Assembly (NCBI GenBank): GCA_946885435.1
Contig: CAMPGL010000065.1
Location: 1 to 10,841 of the forward strand
Reading direction: 5' to 3'
Source: an uncultured Brevundimonas sp.
GTDB lineage: Bacteria; Pseudomonadota; Alphaproteobacteria; Caulobacterales; Caulobacteraceae
Length of the DNA: 10,841 nucleotides
The notes under the pieces were generated by a model that was not told where the DNA came from, did not search any database, and was given only the letters and a program-made list of their open reading frames with translations. The position numbers and the translations under genes are program-made. This document shows positions 7,103 to 10,841 of the stretch, piece after piece (the stretch's first letter is position 1; every line of letters starts with the position of its first letter).

Positions 7103-7174
7103 GACTGGTTCCGGCGACTCGCCCCCCGTGGGCCCGCCCTGTCTAGCGCAGGACGGACCCGGGGGGGATGCGAC

Positions 7175-7873
7175 CTATCGGCTGTCCACCATCACCAGTT
7201 CGGCGTCTTCGAGCGCGGTGATGGTCAGGCTCGGCTCGTCCTTGATGGCCGCGCCGTCGCGCGCGCCGATGCGCACGCCGTTGATCTCGACCGCGCCGAC
7301 CGCCGGCACGAGATAGCCGTGGCGGCCCGCGTCCAGCTCATAGGTCAGGCTCTCGCCGGCCTTGAGCGTCGCGCCCAGCACCCGCGCTTTCGCGTTGATC
7401 GGCAGGGCGTCCGCGTCGCCTTCGATGCCCGAGGCAAGGACGGCGAAGCGGCCGTCCCGCTCGTCCTTCGGGAAGGGCCGGGCGCCCCAGCTCGGCTCGG
7501 CGCCGCGCTTGTCGGTCTCGATCCAGATCTGGAACAGGGTCGTGGCCTCGGGCTCCAGGTTGTACTCGGCGTGGCGCACGCCGGTGCCCGCGCTCATCAC
7601 CTGCACGTCGCCGGCGCCGGTGCGGCCCTTGTTGCCCATGGAGTCCTGGTGGGTGATCGCGCCCGTCCGGACGTAGGTGATGATCTCCATGTCGGCGTGC
7701 GGGTGCGGCGGAAAGCCGGAGTTGGCCGCGATCCAGTCGTCGTTCCAGACGCGCAGGGCGCCCCAGCCCATGTTGTTCGGGTCGTAGTAGCTGGCGAAGG
7801 AGAAGTGGTGCCTGGCGTCCAGCCAGCCGTGATTGGCGCCGCCGAGCTTCTCGAAGGGTCTGCGTTCGATCAT
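7175..7873 (-). CDS. Pirin family protein (YhhW-like cupin)
   Basis: Pirins are two-domain cupins that bind iron or another metal. Some, such as E. coli YhhW, degrade quercetin in vitro, and the physiological substrate is usually unknown. The 232-residue protein has the metal ligands His57 and His59 in GFPPHPHADME, and His101 and Glu103 in GVRHAEYN, matching the pirin set closely. MSAGTG and a C-terminal cupin-like half complete the family pattern. The ATG at 7873 is chosen because GGGAGG is well spaced upstream and homology starts at once; the frame is open to 8143, but that extension lies inside the preceding gene. A GTAAC-N7-GTTAC dyad and a TATATA box lie about 40 bases upstream, so it probably has its own regulated promoter although the neighbouring genes point the same way. 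Confidence 0.93.
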   Translation of the reverse strand: MIERRPFEKLGGANHGWLDARHHFSFASYYDPNNMGWGALRVWNDDWIAANSGFPPHPHADMEIITYVRTGAITHQDSMGNKGRTGAGDVQVMSAGTGVRHAEYNLEPEATTLFQIWIETDKRGAEPSWGARPFPKDERDGRFAVLASGIEGDADALPINAKARVLGATLKAGESLTYELDAGRHGYLVPAVGAVEINGVRIGARDGAAIKDEPSLTITALEDAELVMVDSR

Positions 7874-7904
7874 GGAAAAGCCTCCCTGAGGGATGTGTTG
7901 AGGC

Positions 7905-7929
7905 CTATATAGGTAACAGTGTAAGTTAC
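7905..7929 (-). promoter_or_regulatory. Pirin promoter with overlapping operator dyad
   Basis: On the minus strand a TATATA sequence (7906-7911) is a plausible -10 box. Immediately upstream, GTAAC-N7-GTTAC (7913-7929) is a perfect 5-bp inverted repeat that would fill the -10/-35 spacer, a position suited to repression. The left arm overlaps the stop codon (TAA at 7926-7928) of the upstream membrane-protein gene. The -35 region is poor. The motif looks like sites used by HxlR-type quinone or redox regulators, but this is a resemblance from memory only. Confidence 0.5.
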
Positions 7930-8342
7930 GGAAGTGGGCGGCAGTCACTGGTCGGTTCTGTTCGGAGCAGGTCCGGCAGGCCTCGACCTCGTCTGGAGTA
8001 GGTATTGCGGACGTTGATGTAGTCGCCGACCCGACAGGACCCAATCTCCGGTCCTTCAAAACGAGCGACGTCTGCGCCGATGCGAACCAGCGCGATCGGC
8101 CGGGAATTCGGCCCCGCGCGGACGGGACCAATCGCAACCACACGGCCTACCAAATCCTCGTGATGGTAGGGCGGCAGGAAGCGGTGACCGATCGTGATTG
8201 CGAGGATGCCGATCATGGCTAGAAGGCCAGCTATGACCGCGATGGCCATGGAGCCGAAGGCGCGGATTGCGCTCCAAACCGTCGACCATAACCGCCACAG
8301 CTTCCAGCGGAGCTTGTGCCGGTAGGCGACGACAGGTCTCAT
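7926..8342 (-). CDS. Small membrane protein coupled to aroC
   Basis: I do not recognise a family for this 138-residue protein. The N-terminus is basic and tryptophan-rich ([12 protein letters not shown] at about 8-19). One membrane segment spans about 31-53 ([21 protein letters not shown]). The remaining domain has alternating hydrophobic strands ([30 protein letters not shown]) and could be a small beta-barrel of the OB or NfeD kind, probably outside the membrane. The gene is judged real because its ATG overlaps the aroC stop by four bases (ATGA), its composition fits a membrane protein, and the frame ends cleanly before the pirin promoter. It seems less GC-rich than its neighbours, which could mean recent acquisition or weak selection. 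Confidence 0.75.
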   Translation of the reverse strand: MRPVVAYRHKLRWKLWRLWSTVWSAIRAFGSMAIAVIAGLLAMIGILAITIGHRFLPPYHHEDLVGRVVAIGPVRAGPNSRPIALVRIGADVARFEGPEIGSCRVGDYINVRNTYSRRGRGLPDLLRTEPTSDCRPLP

Positions 8343-9421
8343 CCCACCTGCCCCCTGTGCCTAAGCATGGCGTCGGCGAGCACGCAGGCGGCCATGGCCT
8401 CGACGACCGGCACCGCGCGGATGCCGACGCAGGGGTCATGGCGGCCCTTGGTGCGGATGTCGGTTTCGAAGCTGTCGCGGGTGACGGTGCGGCGCGGGGT
8501 CAGGATCGACGAGGTCGGCTTGAAGGCGACGCGCGCGGTGATGGCCTCGCCCGTCGAGATGCCGCCGAGGATGCCGCCGGCGTGGTTGGACAGGAACAGG
8601 GGCTCGGCGTCCGAGCCCAGGCGCATCTCGTCGGCGTTCTCCTCGCCCGTCAGTTCGGCGGCGCCGAAGCCGGCGCCGATCTCGACCCCCTTGGCGGCGT
8701 TGATGGACATGAGCGCGGCGGCCAGCTCGGCGTCCAGCTTGCCGTAGACCGGCGCGCCCCAGCCGGCGGGGACGCCGGTGACCTCCAGCGCCACGACGGC
8801 GCCGATGGAGGAGCCGGCCTTGCGGACGTCCTCGAGGTAGCTCTCCCAGCTGGCGGTCTCGGCCGTGGCCGCGTTCAGCGGGTTGGTCTCCACCGCGTCG
8901 AAGTCGTAGGCGTCGGGGTCGAGCTTGTGGAAGCCGATCCGCACCAGTCCGGCGCGGATGCGCACTCCGTCGCCCAGCACCTTGCGGGCTATGGCCCCGG
9001 CCGCCACCCGCATCGCGGTCTCGCGGGCCGAAGACCGGCCTCCGCCGCGATAGTCCCGCACGCCGTACTTGGCGTCATAGGTGAAGTCCGCGTGGCCGGG
9101 CCGATAGGCGCGGGCGATCTCGCCGTAGTCCTTGGACCGGGCGTCCTCGTTCTGGATCATCAGGCTGATGGGCGTGCCGGTGGTCACGGGGCCATCGCCG
9201 TCGTCGAACACGCCGGACAGGATGCGCACCGTGTCGCTCTCGGCCCGCTGGGTGACGAAGCGCGAGCCGCCGGGCTTCCTGCGGTCCAGCCACGGCTGGA
9301 TGTCCGCCTCGGTCAGCGAGATCAGCGGCGGGCAGCCGTCGACGACGCAGCCGATCGCCGGGCCATGGCTTTCGCCCCAGGTGGTGACGCGGAACAGATG
9401 GCCGAAGCTGTTGTGCGACAT
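8339..9421 (-). CDS. aroC: Chorismate synthase
   Basis: AroC converts 5-enolpyruvylshikimate-3-phosphate to chorismate, the last step of the shikimate pathway, using reduced FMN. The 360-residue protein shows the family signatures: [10 protein letters not shown] at about 15-24, RRKPG near 48, [17 protein letters not shown] near 115-135 with the following [12 protein letters not shown], and the C-terminal KPTSSI and GRHDPC blocks. Length is normal. GGAG lies a few bases before the ATG. It follows the DnaJ-like gene by 32 bases on the same strand and overlaps the downstream small membrane-protein gene by four bases, so the three are probably one transcript. No anomaly was seen in the enzyme. 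Confidence 0.97.
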   Translation of the reverse strand: MSHNSFGHLFRVTTWGESHGPAIGCVVDGCPPLISLTEADIQPWLDRRKPGGSRFVTQRAESDTVRILSGVFDDGDGPVTTGTPISLMIQNEDARSKDYGEIARAYRPGHADFTYDAKYGVRDYRGGGRSSARETAMRVAAGAIARKVLGDGVRIRAGLVRIGFHKLDPDAYDFDAVETNPLNAATAETASWESYLEDVRKAGSSIGAVVALEVTGVPAGWGAPVYGKLDAELAAALMSINAAKGVEIGAGFGAAELTGEENADEMRLGSDAEPLFLSNHAGGILGGISTGEAITARVAFKPTSSILTPRRTVTRDSFETDIRTKGRHDPCVGIRAVPVVEAMAACVLADAMLRHRGQVG

Positions 9422-9453
9422 GGCTCCGGCTTAGCCGAACCGCCGGGCGCCGC

Positions 9454-10185
9454 CTAGCTGGCCCAGCGCTGCCGGAAGCGGGTCAGCCGATCCGCCGCGG
9501 GGTCGGACGCCCGGACCTTGGCGGCCTTCAGCGTCAGGAACAGATGGCCCTGCGGGCGGCCGTCGCGTTCCGGCAGGCCCTGGTCCTTCAGCCTCAGCCG
9601 GGCCGGGGAGGGCATGGCCTTGGGGACCCAGACGTCGCGCTCGCCCGTCGGGGTCGGCACGCGCACACGGCCGCCGTGGATGAGCACCGAGGCGTCGCAC
9701 TCGAAATCCAGCCACAGGTCGTCGCCGACGACGCGCAGGTCGCTGTCGGAAGTGATACGCACGGTGAGCAGCAGATCGGTCCCGCCTTCGCCCTGGCCGG
9801 CCAGGCGCACCGTCTCACCGGCACGCAGACCCGCAGGCAGCCGCAGGCCCAGGGTGCGGCCGTCCGGGAGCTCGACATTGCGCCCCAGTCCGGTCGCGGC
9901 CTCCAGCGGCGTGATCTCGAGCACCGGACGTTCGGGCCTGGGTTCGGGGCGCGGCTGCGCCGGGGCGGTCACGGCCCGCGCCGTCTCCAGCGTCTGCAGC
10001 AGGCGATAGGCCTCGATGACGCGCCGAAAGCGTTCCTCGTCCCCGCCCGGGTGATCGGGCCGGCTCGCCTTGGCGGCGGCGCGGAAGGCCAGCTTCAGGG
10101 TCGCGCCGCCCACCGGCTCGGCGAGACCGAGCAGGGCGCAGGCCTCCTTCGGAGTGAGCTTGGCGGCGGACATCCGTTCACCCAT
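9454..10185 (-). CDS. DnaJ-like protein with RPD in place of HPD
   Basis: This 243-residue protein has an N-terminal J-like domain (about 8-65), a proline/arginine linker (PRPEPRPERP, about 79-88) and the two-part DnaJ C-terminal substrate-binding region (about 89-230), without the zinc-finger domain. This is the CbpA-like (class B) layout. The C-terminal part has LPAGLRAGETVRLAGQGE and RLKDQGLPERDGRPQGHLF, both typical. In the J-domain the loop reads ASRPDHPGGDEERF, with Arg42-Pro43-Asp44 where the invariant HPD should be. HPD His is needed to stimulate Hsp70 ATPase, so this protein may not act on DnaK in the usual way. The start at 10185 is the longest in-frame ATG; Met5 is an alternative. 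It is the first gene of the probable aroC transcript and is divergent from the DGPF gene. Confidence 0.88.
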   Translation of the reverse strand: MGERMSAAKLTPKEACALLGLAEPVGGATLKLAFRAAAKASRPDHPGGDEERFRRVIEAYRLLQTLETARAVTAPAQPRPEPRPERPVLEITPLEAATGLGRNVELPDGRTLGLRLPAGLRAGETVRLAGQGEGGTDLLLTVRITSDSDLRVVGDDLWLDFECDASVLIHGGRVRVPTPTGERDVWVPKAMPSPARLRLKDQGLPERDGRPQGHLFLTLKAAKVRASDPAADRLTRFRQRWAS

Positions 10186-10243
10186 GCCCGCACATGGTCA
10201 AAAGGAGGTTAGCGCCGCGACGCCGGAAAAAAATTCGCGCGAG

Positions 10244-10272
10244 TGTCGGGACGTCGCCGGGCGCTTCGACGT
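10244..10272 (+). promoter_or_regulatory. Putative ECF42-type promoter of the DGPF gene
   Basis: TGTCGG at 10244-10249 and CGAC at 10267-10270 are separated by 17 bases. They fit the published ECF42 promoter pattern recalled from memory (TGTCGA at -35, CGA/TC at -10), which is found ahead of DGPF-family genes, as here. The start codon is 50 bases after the -10. An ACGTCG-N10-CGACGT dyad (10251-10272) overlaps the spacer and -10. No sigma factor gene lies in the window. Confidence 0.5.
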
Positions 10273-10319
10273 AGCGTCACGGACGGCGCAGGAGCCGCCT
10301 CGACCCAAGGAGATACGAC

Positions 10320-10739
10320 ATGCGCGTCATGGTGATGATGAAGGGCACGCCCGAGATCGAGGCTGGCGTCCAGCCCAGCGAGGCCCTGATGAAGGACATG
10401 ATGGCCTTCAACGAGGAGCTGGTGAACGCCGGGATCATGCAGGGCGGCGAGGGGCTCCAGGCCTCGTCCAGGGGCAAACGCGTGGTCTTCAACGGGCGCG
10501 ACACCCCAGAGGTCTATGACGGCCCCTTCGCCGAGACCAAGGAACTGATCGCCGGCTTCTGGATCTGGGAGGTCAAGGACATGGATGAGGCCGTGGCCTG
10601 GGCCAGGCGCATTCCCGACACCGACAAGCTGCACGGCGAAGTCGAGATCCGGCCCGTCATGACCTTCGAGGATTTCGACAACATGACTCCGGAGATCGCC
10701 GCCAAGGAACAGGAGCTGCGCGAGCGCACCGGCGGCTGA
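10320..10739 (+). CDS. YciI-like DGPF-domain protein
   Basis: This 139-residue protein belongs to the YciI/DGPF family of small alpha/beta proteins. The signature DGPFAETKE begins at residue 67, followed by ELIAGFWIWEVKDMDEAVAWA, the typical second half of the domain. The N-terminal MRVMVMMKGT strand is also usual. AAGGAG is well placed before the ATG. Members often occur with ECF42 sigma factors; their biochemical role is uncertain. A promoter-like element matching that group lies upstream. The gene is divergent from the DnaJ-like gene and is followed 31 bases later by the start of another gene on the same strand. Confidence 0.92.
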   Translation: MRVMVMMKGTPEIEAGVQPSEALMKDMMAFNEELVNAGIMQGGEGLQASSRGKRVVFNGRDTPEVYDGPFAETKELIAGFWIWEVKDMDEAVAWARRIPDTDKLHGEVEIRPVMTFEDFDNMTPEIAAKEQELRERTGG

Positions 10740-10770
10740 CGCGGGCCGTGAGCGGTACTATAGGGCGGGG

Positions 10771-10841
10771 ATGAGCCGCGATCCCCTCATCCCGCCCAGC
10801 CCCTCCGCCGACGACTATGCGCGTCAGCTGGCGGCAAACGG
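10771..10841 (+). CDS. Start of an unidentified gene, possibly pdxH, cut by the window edge
   Basis: An open frame begins at ATG 10771 and runs off the right edge after 23 complete codons, reading MSRDPLIPPSPSADDYARQL and onward. The LIPPSPSADDYA start resembles the N-terminus of alphaproteobacterial pyridoxamine 5'-phosphate oxidase (PdxH), which makes pyridoxal phosphate. PdxH often sits near a DnaJ-like gene in related bacteria, as I recall. The fragment is too short to be sure. GGCGGGG just before the ATG is a poor ribosome binding site, and TACTAT at 10756-10761 resembles a -10 box. Confidence 0.45.
   Translation, partial: MSRDPLIPPSPSADDYARQLAAN

Noticed and set aside
6806..7912. A 368-codon plus-strand open frame opposite the pirin and lipoprotein genes
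   Set aside because: It spans two real minus-strand genes and their gap, and the translation has no domain pattern.
7874..8143. N-terminal extension of the pirin gene
   Set aside because: It lies in another frame of the small membrane-protein gene; the pirin ATG at 7873 has GGGAGG upstream and conserved sequence at once.
8267..9457. A 396-codon plus-strand open frame opposite aroC
   Set aside because: It is a shadow of aroC, with a Gly/Ala/Arg/His-rich translation and no family pattern.
10200..10208. AAAAGGAGG, a perfect ribosome binding site on the plus strand
   Set aside because: No ATG, GTG or TTG lies at proper spacing downstream, so it is taken as chance.

Overview
The window is very GC-rich with dense, short-spaced genes. 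Its gene content (pirin with a pirin-like metal site, QueC/QueE/QueD, CutA, ScoAB, a hybrid kinase with CBS-like domains) suggests an alphaproteobacterium, most likely Caulobacterales such as Brevundimonas, Phenylobacterium or Caulobacter. That placement rests on protein style and was not tested by search. Positions 1-53 are not genomic: they are the tail of an Illumina Nextera P7 adapter with its i7 index, so the left edge is an assembly artefact and the first gene is cut there.

Layout. (1) 54-884, minus: N-terminal 277 residues of a TelA-like protein. (2) 985-2339, minus: scoA-scoB, translationally coupled, encoding a 3-oxoacid CoA-transferase. A perfect dyad lies just upstream of scoA and a hairpin just after scoB. 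(3) 2481-2825, plus: glycine-zipper lipoprotein, convergent with (4) 2837-4462, minus: a hybrid histidine kinase with CBS-like domains whose H-box histidine is an arginine. (5) 4545-4871, minus: cutA, divergent from (6) 4923-6645, plus: the queC-queE-queD operon, which makes preQ0 for queuosine. A hairpin follows it. (7) 6815-10185: five minus-strand genes, read right to left as a DnaJ-like protein, aroC, a small membrane protein overlapping aroC by four bases, a pirin, and a second glycine-zipper lipoprotein. The first three look like one transcript; the pirin appears to have its own promoter and operator. (8) 10320-10739, plus: a DGPF/YciI-family protein preceded by a promoter resembling those of ECF42 sigma factors. 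(9) 10771 to the right edge, plus: the start of another gene, possibly pdxH.

Most genes are core housekeeping functions: chorismate synthesis, queuosine precursor synthesis, acetoacetate/3-oxoacid use and metal tolerance. No mobile element, CRISPR array, tRNA or rRNA was recognised. The points of interest are within families. Three proteins lack a textbook key residue: the kinase phospho-acceptor His, the J-domain HPD His, and the QueD catalytic Cys. A small membrane protein of unknown function is coupled to aroC. Three putative operators or promoters sit in short intergenic regions. No intergenic gap exceeds 300 bases.
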